Below the pieces are notes generated by a model. That model was given only the letters and a program-made list of their open reading frames with translations, searched no databases and was not told the origin of the DNA. From contig RFJF01000641.1 in the NCBI GenBank assembly GCA_003695455.1, positions 1 through 9,683 on the forward strand: DNA of 9,683 nt. The letters are read 5' to 3'. The stretch is from Chloroflexota bacterium (GTDB taxonomy: Bacteria > Chloroflexota > Anaerolineae > 4572-78 > J111). The position numbers and the translations under genes were made by a program. Shown here piece after piece: positions 1 through 6,537 of the stretch. The stretch's first letter is position 1. Each line of letters starts with the position of its first letter.

Positions 1-64
1 CCCTGTCTCCCCATCTCCCTGTCTCCCCATCTCCCCATCTCCCCGTCTCCCTGTCTCCCTGTCT
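1..64. repeat. Octamer tandem repeat, about eight copies, G-quadruplex-prone on the minus strand
   Basis: Eight consecutive octamers of the form CCC(C/T)(G/A)TCT fill positions 1-64 without a gap: three type CCCCATCT or CCCCGTCT changes apart, they alternate with CCCTGTCT. The array runs off the left edge, so its full length is unknown. The complementary strand carries runs of three or four G every eight bases, which satisfies the usual G3+N1-7 rule for G-quadruplex formation several times over. It ends 16 bp before the protease start codon and therefore occupies the place where that gene's promoter or 5' leader should be. Short C/T-rich tandem arrays of this kind occur between genes in some filamentous bacteria, for example the heptamer STRR repeats of cyanobacteria; a regulatory role here is inference. 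Confidence 0.9.
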
Positions 65-80
65 CCCCTGGAACTAACCG

Positions 81-2399
81 ATGATGATTAAAAGACTGTC
101 TTCTGCCCTCCTGCTGGCGGCGCTGCTGCTGGTCTCGCTGGCCGCGCTGGTTACCGCGCAGGAACCGGTTCCGCCGGCTAAAGGGCCGGAACCCCTGCCC
201 ACCGAACCGGCCGCACCACCCGCCGCGCCAAACATCGCCCCAAATCTGCTCAGTAAAATTGAGCCGCAACTCCTCAAACGCCTGCTCAGCGGCGATTCAG
301 CTGCGCCGTTCATTGTTCACATGCAGGCGCAGGCCGATATTTCGGCGGCGGCGGCCTCGGCGCCACTCTCCGCACTGGGCGCGCCGGACCCGGTTGAAAC
401 CCGGCGGGCCATTGTAGAGGCGTTGCAGCAAACCGCGCAGGCCAGCCAGGCCGGGGTGTTGAATCAGCTCACCGCCACCGGCGGCGGGTTGAGCGGGCAG
501 AGCGCGCCCGCGTCGGACGTGCGGCCGCTGTGGATTGTCAACGCCGTGGCAGCCCGCGGCTCGCTGGATACGGTGCTGGCGCTGGCCGCGCGACCGGATG
601 TCAAAATTGTCCGGCTGGACAAAACCGTCCGGCTCAATCCCGCCGCGCAAAGCAGCCCGCCGCTCCGCGCTGCCGCCCATCGGCCAAATTTGCAAACGCC
701 GGAGTGGGGCATCAGCAAAATCCGGGCCGATGAGGTCTGGAATGCGCTGGGGTTTGACGGAACGGGGGTAGTGGTAGCCAACATTGACTCCGGCGTAGAC
801 TGGAACCACCCCGATTTGCAGAGCAACTACCGCGGCTACACCGGCCCGGGCAAATTGCCCCTGCACAGCGGTAACTGGTTTGACGCTACCGGCGAAGGCG
901 CAACCTACCCGGTAGACGGCAACGGTCACGGTACGCACACCATGGGCACCATTGCCGGGCAAAACGGAACCGGTGTAGCGCCCGGCGCGCGCTGGATTGC
1001 CGCCCGCGCCTTTAACAGCAGCGGCAGCGGGCAGGATAGCTGGCTGCACGCCGCCCTGCAATGGATGCTGGCTCCCAACGGCAACCCGGCGCTGGCCCCG
1101 GACATTATCAACAATTCCTGGAGCAACAACAACAGCTTCAGCACCGAATTTGAGGCCGATATTCAAACCCTGCAAGCCGCCGGGATTTACCCGGTGTTTG
1201 CCGCCGGCAACAACGGGCCGTCAATCGGTTCGGTGGGGTCACCGGGGAGTTTGAGCAGCGTGTTTGCCGTGGGCGCCACAAACAGCAGCGATGTGATTGC
1301 CAGTTTTTCCGGGCGCGGCCCCTCGCCGTGGGGGCAGATTAAACCGCAGGTCAGCGCGCCCGGGGTGGATGTGCGCTCAACGCTACCCGGCGGGGCGTAC
1401 GGTACGTTCAGCGGCACCAGCATGGCCACCCCGCACGTGGCCGGGGCGGCGGCGCTGTTGCTGCAAGCCTCGCCCGCACTGACCGGCGACGGCATTTCCA
1501 ACGCGCTGATGTCTACCGCCGTACCGCTGGGCAGCCCCATCCCCAACAACAATTACGGCTGGGGACGGATTGACACCTACAGCGCGGTGCTGTCGGTGGC
1601 GGGTGCGGGCACGCTGGCCGGAACCATCACCGATTCTGTAACCGGCCTGCCGGTTGGCGGCGCAACCGCGCAAATAACCCCGGCGCTGGGCGGGGCCGGG
1701 GTAACGGCCACCACCAACAGCAGCGGCATGTACACACGGGGATTGGCCGCCGGCGCGTACAACGTCATCGCGTCGGCGTTTGGGTATTCACCCGGCAGCA
1801 CCAAACTGGTCAGCGTAACCACCGGCACCACCACCGTGCAAAATTTCAGCCTGTCGCCGCTGCCGGTGGGTTATCTGGCCGGAACCGTCACCGACGCCGG
1901 CTCCGGCGCGCCGCTCACGGCCACCATCAGCATTGAAGATACGCCGGTTACGGCAACAACTGTGGCCGGCAATTACGCGCTCGCCCTGCCGGTGGGCATT
2001 TATACCGCCACCGTCACCGCCGCCGAACATCGAATTACGCAGGCGGTCAACATTAACATTACGGCCGGAATCACAACCACCCGCAACTTTGCGCTGCAAA
2101 GCGCCCCTTCGATTTTGCTGGTTGACAGCGGCACGTGGTACGACGGCAGCCAGTCGGCGTTTTTTGAGCAGGCCCTGCGCGACGCCCGCTACACCCACGA
2201 CACCCGGCACATCACCAACCCCCACCGTTACCCCCACCGATGTGCCCACCACGTCAGAATTGTTGCCGTACGATATTGTTATCTGGTCCGCGCCAAAAGA
2301 TTCACCGGGGTACGTTGGCGCAAACAGCGCCCTGAAAGGGTATCTGGACGGCGGCGGCAAGTTGCTGCTCAGCGGGCAGGATGTGGCTTATTACGATAG
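81..2399 (+). CDS. Secreted S8 subtilisin-like protease, N-terminal part of a frameshifted gene
   Basis: This is the first frame of a gene that continues at 2224-4524. Residues 1-26 form a signal peptide (K4 R5, a long hydrophobic core, likely cut after V24-T25-A26). A Pro/Ala-rich stretch and an inhibitor-I9-like propeptide follow to about residue 205. The subtilase domain (about 208-505) has the full catalytic set: Asp236 in NIDSGVDW, His283 in GHGTHTMG, Asn377 of the oxyanion hole in AAGNNG, and Ser447 in GTSMATPH. The arrangement resembles the bacillopeptidase F group, which degrades proteins outside the cell. Two carboxypeptidase-regulatory-like beta domains follow (about 513-595 and 596-675), each opening with the same LAGT(I/V)TD motif. 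An amidotransferase-like domain begins at ILLVD (678), and homologous-looking sequence stops after residue 714. The remaining 58 residues to the stop at 2399 are frameshift read-through, rich in His and Arg. The start at 81 is preceded by a weak GGA at 70-72; a second ATG at 84 is equally possible. As read, the product would still contain the whole protease domain. Confidence 0.88.
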   Translation: MMIKRLSSALLLAALLLVSLAALVTAQEPVPPAKGPEPLPTEPAAPPAAPNIAPNLLSKIEPQLLKRLLSGDSAAPFIVHMQAQADISAAAASAPLSALGAPDPVETRRAIVEALQQTAQASQAGVLNQLTATGGGLSGQSAPASDVRPLWIVNAVAARGSLDTVLALAARPDVKIVRLDKTVRLNPAAQSSPPLRAAAHRPNLQTPEWGISKIRADEVWNALGFDGTGVVVANIDSGVDWNHPDLQSNYRGYTGPGKLPLHSGNWFDATGEGATYPVDGNGHGTHTMGTIAGQNGTGVAPGARWIAARAFNSSGSGQDSWLHAALQWMLAPNGNPALAPDIINNSWSNNNSFSTEFEADIQTLQAAGIYPVFAAGNNGPSIGSVGSPGSLSSVFAVGATNSSDVIASFSGRGPSPWGQIKPQVSAPGVDVRSTLPGGAYGTFSGTSMATPHVAGAAALLLQASPALTGDGISNALMSTAVPLGSPIPNNNYGWGRIDTYSAVLSVAGAGTLAGTITDSVTGLPVGGATAQITPALGGAGVTATTNSSGMYTRGLAAGAYNVIASAFGYSPGSTKLVSVTTGTTTVQNFSLSPLPVGYLAGTVTDAGSGAPLTATISIEDTPVTATTVAGNYALALPVGIYTATVTAAEHRITQAVNINITAGITTTRNFALQSAPSILLVDSGTWYDGSQSAFFEQALRDARYTHDTRHITNPHRYPHRCAHHVRIVAVRYCYLVRAKRFTGVRWRKQRPERVSGRRRQVAAQRAGCGLLR
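1614..1894 (+). repeat. Duplicated carboxypeptidase-regulatory-like domain in the protease gene
   Basis: The 20-base stretches 1614-1633 and 1875-1894 are identical except for one base (ccatcacc against ccgtcacc). They are 261 bp, or 87 codons, apart in the same frame, and each marks the start of a beta-sandwich domain of about 80 residues. The two domains have diverged elsewhere, so this is an old internal duplication of a structural module, not a mobile repeat. Confidence 0.6.
2219..2223 (+). other. Frameshift site in a C5 run inside the protease gene
   Basis: Upstream of this point the protease is read in the frame of 81; downstream the conserved reading (SELLPYDIVIWSAP and onward) lies in the next frame. 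The run AAC CCC C ACC holds one base too many: dropping one C gives ITNPTVTPTDVP and joins both parts smoothly. An internal control supports this. In the repaired protein the distance from ILLVD (678) to the SGQD motif (764) is 86 residues; in the second copy of the same module the distance from VLLVD (1010) to SSQD (1097) is 87. The cause could be a homopolymer sequencing or assembly error, a genuine mutation, or, least likely, +1 ribosomal slippage at CCC-C. Confidence 0.85.
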
Positions 2400-4524
2400 C
2401 GGCAACTCCCTTTCGCCGCCGGCGGATTATTTGGACAGCTATTTGATGGTAGATTTTGTGGCCGACACTTCCACCGAAAACACGGTCAACGGCGTGGCCG
2501 GCCAGCCGTTTGCCGGGCTGGCACTCTCGCTGAACGGCGGCGACGGGGCCAACAACCAAATATCGCCGGATGTGGTGACTGTGAACAACAGCGATTTTGC
2601 CGGCGACCTGCTGCAATACGGCACTGCTGCAGAAAATCTGGCGGGGCTGCACGTGGGGCTGTGCCGTCCCTACCGGGCTGTTTTTCTGGCTTTTGGGCTG
2701 GAAGGCATCAACAGCCGGAGTGACCGCAGCCAGGTAATGGCCCAATCTATCGCCTGGCTGATGCAGACGCCGCCGGCTCACGGGGTGGAACTGACCGCGA
2801 CGGAAGGAACACAAATCGGCAATTTTGGCGATACGGTTGCGCACACGTTCCGCCTGCGCAACACCGGCGCCGCCGCCGATACGTTCTCGCTGGCGCGCGC
2901 CGGGCTGGGGCCGTACAACTGGCCCACCAGCGCCCCGTCCTCGCCGGTGGGGCTGGCAAGCTGTGCCTCGCGACAAATTGCGGTAACGGTGCAGGTACCG
3001 GTCACCAAAAGTTGGCACATCACCGACAGCTTTACGATTTCGGCCCAATCAACTGCCGCACCCACCCTGACTGACGTAATTACTCGCTACACGAAAACAC
3101 CGGCCCCGGTGCTGCTGGTAGACGACGACCGCTGGTACAGTTTTGCCACTGAATTCAAACAGGCGCTCAGCGACAACGGCATTCCGTACGATTACTGGCT
3201 GGTTCCCAAAGCGTTTACCGGCAGCGAGCCGCCCAGCCCGCCCGCCAGCACGCTGGCTATGTACCCGATGACCGTCTGGTACACCGCCTACGATTGGTAC
3301 CAGCCGCTGACCGTGGCCGAAGAAGAACGGCTGATCGATTATCTGAATAACAGCGGGCGGCTGTTTTTTAGCAGTCAGGATTTTCTGTACCGCCACAAAT
3401 TGAATCACAGCGGTAATTACGGGCCGTTTGCGCAGGATTATCTGGGCGTGCTGGCCCACACCGAAGATTTTACCACCACCGTCGCCAGCGGTGAGTTGGA
3501 CAACCCGGTGGGCACGCTGCTGGGGCCGTATCCGCTCACCTTTCCGGCGGGCTACCAGAATTTCACCGACGCGCTGACCCCTACAACCTCGGCGGGCGTT
3601 GCCAGCCGGGGGCAGGCCGACCAGCCCAACGGGCTGACCAACGCCGGTATTACCCGGATTGTTTACCCGGCGCCAACACCGCCCACCATTTTTACGGAAA
3701 CGTGGCGCACCAACTTTCTGGCCTACGGGCCGGAACTGCTCGGCCGCAGTGAACGCGCCCGGCTGATGCAGCGCTCGGTGGGCTGGCTGAGCTGGCTGGG
3801 CGCCTCTACCGTGACGGCGGAAGCCAACTCGGTGAGCAGCGGCAGTTGGATTACCTTTACCGCCGCCATCACCAACGACGGCTGGGACGACCTGACCACA
3901 GCCACATTCACCGCCACCTTTCCGGCGTATCTCACGCCCGGCAGCGGCACGTTCAACTGGAGCGGCCCGCTGGCGGTCAACCAGAGCACCACGTTTACTT
4001 ACACAGCGCAAATCAACCAGCCGCTGCCCGCCGGAACGGTCATCAGCCAGACCAGTTGGCTGGCCTACCCGGCGCACAATATTCGGTTTGACCGGGTGGC
4101 GGCGGTGCCGGTCACACCCAATTTTAGCGAGTCATCGCTGGGGGTCACACCGGCGGCGGGGATTCAACAGAGCGACACGCTGACCTACACGCTGGTACTG
4201 CGCAATCGGGGGATGGTTGGCAGCGGCGCGGTAACAACCACCAACACCCTGCCGAATTCACTGCAACTGCTGGGGGCGTCGGCGCAGGCCGGAACGGTCA
4301 TCAGCAGCGGCAACGCCCTCACGTGGACGGCGGCATCGCTGGGGGTGGGGGCAGAAACCACGCTCACGGTGCGGGCCGTGGTCAGCGCCACCGGGGTGGG
4401 TACCATCCGCAATGTGGCGCAGGTGGATGATGGCTTCAACCGCGCGGTGGTGCTGTCGGCGGACGCCTCGTTTAAAGTGTGGCCCTGGTATTTACCGGTG
4501 ATTGTAAAAAACGCGACGCCGTAA
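2224..4524 (+). CDS. C-terminal part of the frameshifted S8 protease: GATase-like and Ig-like modules, DUF11-like domain
   Basis: This part carries no start of its own that looks genuine; it continues the gene begun at 81. Using numbering of the repaired 1480-residue protein, the rest of the first GATase-like domain runs to about 895 (YLDGGGKLLLSGQD), then an Ig-like NEW3/CARDB-type domain (about 900-1003; FRLRNTGAAADTFSL). A second GATase-like domain begins at VLLVDDDRWY (1010), with YLNNSGRLFFSSQD near 1090-1100, and a second Ig-like domain follows (about 1250-1340). A DUF11-type repeat domain (about 1345-1460; LTYTLVLRNRG) comes next, and the protein ends WYLPVIVKNATP. Class I amidotransferases and ThuA-like proteins share this fold, but no Cys nucleophile motif is seen in either copy, so a binding or spacer role is more likely than catalysis. 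All parts should be extracellular. If the frameshift is real, this stretch is either untranslated or a decayed remnant. Confidence 0.8.
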   Translation, partial: TVTPTDVPTTSELLPYDIVIWSAPKDSPGYVGANSALKGYLDGGGKLLLSGQDVAYYDSGNSLSPPADYLDSYLMVDFVADTSTENTVNGVAGQPFAGLALSLNGGDGANNQISPDVVTVNNSDFAGDLLQYGTAAENLAGLHVGLCRPYRAVFLAFGLEGINSRSDRSQVMAQSIAWLMQTPPAHGVELTATEGTQIGNFGDTVAHTFRLRNTGAAADTFSLARAGLGPYNWPTSAPSSPVGLASCASRQIAVTVQVPVTKSWHITDSFTISAQSTAAPTLTDVITRYTKTPAPVLLVDDDRWYSFATEFKQALSDNGIPYDYWLVPKAFTGSEPPSPPASTLAMYPMTVWYTAYDWYQPLTVAEEERLIDYLNNSGRLFFSSQDFLYRHKLNHSGNYGPFAQDYLGVLAHTEDFTTTVASGELDNPVGTLLGPYPLTFPAGYQNFTDALTPTTSAGVASRGQADQPNGLTNAGITRIVYPAPTPPTIFTETWRTNFLAYGPELLGRSERARLMQRSVGWLSWLGASTVTAEANSVSSGSWITFTAAITNDGWDDLTTATFTATFPAYLTPGSGTFNWSGPLAVNQSTTFTYTAQINQPLPAGTVISQTSWLAYPAHNIRFDRVAAVPVTPNFSESSLGVTPAAGIQQSDTLTYTLVLRNRGMVGSGAVTTTNTLPNSLQLLGASAQAGTVISSGNALTWTAASLGVGAETTLTVRAVVSATGVGTIRNVAQVDDGFNRAVVLSADASFKVWPWYLPVIVKNATP

Positions 4525-4530
4525 GCGGCG
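4506..4530 (-). terminator. Possible intrinsic terminator of the minus-strand operon
   Basis: Read on the minus strand immediately after the TAG stop at 4533-4531, CGCCG (4530-4526) pairs with CGGCG (4521-4517) around a CTTA loop. A G-U pair can close the base of the stem. Five bases later comes a run of six T (4511-4506). The stem is short and the T-run a little far from it, so strength is doubtful. On the plus strand the same hairpin overlaps the TAA stop of the protease gene (4522-4524) and has no T-run after it, so it would not act as a typical intrinsic terminator for that gene. Confidence 0.35.
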
Positions 4531-5544
4531 CTACAACCCCAGATCGGCCAGTTTGGTGCGCAGTGTTTTGGCGGGCATGGGGCCGGCGTGACGGTAGATA
4601 ATCACGCCATCGCGATTGATGATGAAACTGCCCGGCATACCGGTCACCCGATACTGCCGGTTGGTCACCTGCCCGTCCGCGTCAAGCAGCACCGGGAAAC
4701 TCAACCCCAGCCCGGCGGCGTATTTTTCAACCTGGGCCGGGCTTTCCTGTAAATTCACCCCCAACACCACAAAATCAGGCGAAAATTGGCGGTAGACCTG
4801 CTCGTAGTCCGGCATTTCTGTGACGCAGGTGGGGCACCACGTGGCCCAAAAATTAACCAGCACCACCCGTCCCCGGTAATCGGCCAGCGAAACCGGCCGG
4901 CCGTCGAGGCCGGCCAATGTGAAATCCGGGGCCGGCTGGCCGGGCAGCGCCTGCACTGCGGCGTCCGCATCTGACCTGCCGGGGAACTGAATTTCGGCTT
5001 CGGCCCGCAGAGCGTTGTACCAGGAATTGTACACCGCCTGCCGGTCATCCGGGGGCACATCGGCCAGCAGCACATCGGTGGTGAAGGCCTCTACGGTGAA
5101 AATCTGGCCGATCCACCAGCGCAGGTCATCACGGGTGAGGCCGGCCTGGGCCAGCGCGGCATCCAGTTCGGCGGGGGTAGCCGTGCCAAACAGCAAATCC
5201 ACCCGATCTGCCACCTCGGCATCACTCAGCGAGAATCCCTGCCGCCGGGCGGCCTGCAAAATCAACTGCCGCGAGACAAGCTGGTTCAGCGCCTCGTCGC
5301 GGGCCAGCGCCAGATCATCGCCGGTCAGAGGCGGCGGCGGAGCCAGCACGTTGAAACGGCTGGTGTTGACCTCGCGGTCAATCATTTGGCCGGTGATGGC
5401 CGCGCCGTTGACCACCGCCACCACCTGCGGCCCCGTCTCGGCGGGGGGCGGCGCGGGGGGTGCAATCAGCCGGAACCAGCCCACCCCGGCAACGATGACC
5501 AGCGCCAGCAGCACAAGTGTGATTCGCAAAAGTCGTTTCATCAT
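4531..5544 (-). CDS. Membrane-anchored SurA-N-like / TlpA-family thioredoxin fusion protein
   Basis: The 337-residue product starts with a basic N-terminus and a single hydrophobic segment (about 5-24), a signal anchor or uncleaved signal peptide, followed by a Pro-rich linker (28-36). Residues about 40-190 resemble the N-terminal chaperone region of SurA/PrsA-type foldases: VVAVVNGAAITGQMIDRE, then helices including LNQLVSRQLILQAARRQG. No parvulin isomerase domain follows. Residues about 203-337 are a TlpA/ResA-like redoxin domain: APDFTL, VLVNFWATWCPTC with C237-P-T-C240, Glu243 and Pro245 as in ResA-type proteins, and a cis-Pro site in TGMPGSF (Pro304). Such proteins transfer electrons to disulfides outside the membrane, for example in cytochrome c maturation; the partner here is unknown. 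The start has no Shine-Dalgarno sequence but two tandem ATGs (5544 and 5541). A TATCAT box 7 bases upstream suggests a leaderless transcript. The gene lies 54 bp after the transporter gene and ends 6 bp from the convergent protease gene. Confidence 0.88.
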   Translation of the reverse strand: MMKRLLRITLVLLALVIVAGVGWFRLIAPPAPPPAETGPQVVAVVNGAAITGQMIDREVNTSRFNVLAPPPPLTGDDLALARDEALNQLVSRQLILQAARRQGFSLSDAEVADRVDLLFGTATPAELDAALAQAGLTRDDLRWWIGQIFTVEAFTTDVLLADVPPDDRQAVYNSWYNALRAEAEIQFPGRSDADAAVQALPGQPAPDFTLAGLDGRPVSLADYRGRVVLVNFWATWCPTCVTEMPDYEQVYRQFSPDFVVLGVNLQESPAQVEKYAAGLGLSFPVLLDADGQVTNRQYRVTGMPGSFIINRDGVIIYRHAGPMPAKTLRTKLADLGL

Positions 5545-5573
5545 AAAAAATATGATACCGCCGCCGGGCGGCG
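5540..5573 (-). promoter_or_regulatory. Candidate leaderless promoter and paired inverted repeats at the thioredoxin-fusion start
   Basis: Three elements lie together on the minus strand. First, a perfect 15-bp palindrome (5573-5559): CGCCGCC and GGCGGCG around one central base. Second, TATCAT at 5557-5552, a good match to a -10 hexamer, separated by seven bases (ATTTTTT) from the A of the ATG at 5544, the distance expected if transcription begins at the start codon. Third, ATCATA (5556-5551) and TATGAT (5545-5540) form a 6-bp inverted repeat around five T and include the start codon. No TTGACA-like -35 is seen at the right distance. The GC palindrome followed by a T-run could instead act as a terminator or attenuator for the upstream transporter gene, although nine bases separate hairpin and T-run. 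Which reading is right cannot be told from sequence. Confidence 0.4.
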
Positions 5574-5598
5574 CGTTCTGTGGGGCAACTTACAGAAA

Positions 5599-6531
5599 TC
5601 AGCGGGCCGGGCGGGTAAATCGGCGGGCGAGCACCACCCCGGCCAACGCCAGCAACGCGCCAAACCACTGCTGCGGGGTGAGCGTTTCGCCCAGCCACAG
5701 CCACGCAGTGAGCAGGGCGATGGGCGGGGTCAGGTTTGAGTAGAGCGAGGTGCGGGCGCTGCCCAAACGGGAAACACCAAAGTTCCAGAAAAAGTAGGCC
5801 AACGCAATCCCAAAAATACCGGAAAAGACCAGCGCTGCCAGCGCTGTGCCGGATACTTGCGGCCAGTCAGTCTGCATAATTGACGGCAGGGAAATCAGGA
5901 ACAGGGGGATGGTTCCCATCAACGTGGAAAAACTGGTCACAGACGCCGACGAGTAGTGGCGCATCATGGGGCGCGTCAGCAGCGTGTAGGTGGACCAGCA
6001 GAGCGTTGCCAGCAGCATCAGCGCGTCGCCCGGCAGGGTTGCGCCGCCAAATTCAAAATGCGCGCTGCGATTACTGCCCAGAATAATCAGAATGATGCCC
6101 CCCAAAGAAAGCAGAACCCCCAGCCAGCCCCGCGCCTCCACTTTTTCCACGCCGGCCAATGTGCCCATCAGCGCCACCCAGGCCGGCACCGTCGCCAAAA
6201 TCAGCGAGGCATTATCGGCGGTGGTCAGGTTGATGCCAAAGATGAACAGCAGTTGGTAGGCAGTGTTGCCCAGCAAGCCCAACCCAATCAGATACAGCAC
6301 ATGCCGCCGCCGAAACGTGAACCGGTGGCCGGTGGCGTAGGCCAGCACCAACATGGTTGAGGCAGCCACCACAAAGCGCAGGCCGTTGAACGACAGCGGC
6401 GACAGTTCGGCCAGGGCAAACTTGACCACCGAAAAATTGACGCCCCAGAAAACAGCGGTCAGCACCAGCAGGGCATCCGGCCACGCCGGCGCCGGTTGGG
6501 GTTGTGGCAGGGGTTGTTTGGGTTGAGTCAC
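5599..6531 (-). CDS. EamA/DMT-superfamily permease
   Basis: The 310-residue product has about ten hydrophobic segments arranged as two EamA repeats (about residues 18-150 and 165-303), the standard layout and length for the drug/metabolite transporter superfamily. The opening FWGVNFSVVKFAL and the second-half segments LALVFSGIFGIALAYFFWNFG and LYSNLTPPIALLTAWLWLGE are typical of the family. The substrate cannot be read from sequence; relatives export amino acids, metabolites or drugs. A Pro/Gln-rich cytoplasmic N-terminus precedes the first segment. The start is GTG at 6531-6529, only 6 bp after the stop of the histidine kinase gene, with no recognisable ribosome binding site, so translation is probably coupled to the upstream gene. 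No in-frame ATG lies near this start. The stop is TGA at 5601-5599. Confidence 0.9.
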   Translation of the reverse strand: MTQPKQPLPQPQPAPAWPDALLVLTAVFWGVNFSVVKFALAELSPLSFNGLRFVVAASTMLVLAYATGHRFTFRRRHVLYLIGLGLLGNTAYQLLFIFGINLTTADNASLILATVPAWVALMGTLAGVEKVEARGWLGVLLSLGGIILIILGSNRSAHFEFGGATLPGDALMLLATLCWSTYTLLTRPMMRHYSSASVTSFSTLMGTIPLFLISLPSIMQTDWPQVSGTALAALVFSGIFGIALAYFFWNFGVSRLGSARTSLYSNLTPPIALLTAWLWLGETLTPQQWFGALLALAGVVLARRFTRPAR

Positions 6532-6537
6532 GTGATT

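Noticed and set aside
297..1175. 292-residue minus-strand open frame across the protease domain
   Set aside because: It is antisense to the catalytic S8 domain, has no family signature, and is rich in Arg, Gly and Ala as expected of a shadow frame in GC-rich DNA.
1933..2223. Upstream extension of the second protease frame from a TTG at 1933
   Set aside because: In this interval the frame of 81 encodes the carboxypeptidase-regulatory-like domain and the start of the GATase-like domain, while the 1933 frame gives Pro/Thr/Arg-rich nonsense.
2302..4077. Two long minus-strand frames (248 and 342 residues) abutting at 3048/3049
   Set aside because: Both lie opposite recognisable GATase-like and Ig-like domains, contain no motif or start signal, and have the Arg/Gly/Gln-rich composition of antisense shadows.
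5015..5743. 242-residue plus-strand frame over the thioredoxin-fusion and transporter genes
   Set aside because: It spans two well-supported minus-strand genes, is Ser/Arg/Thr-rich without domains, and has no start signal.
6529..6534. CACGTG palindrome at the transporter start
   Set aside because: A single 6-base palindrome is expected by chance and is explained by the GTG start codon context.
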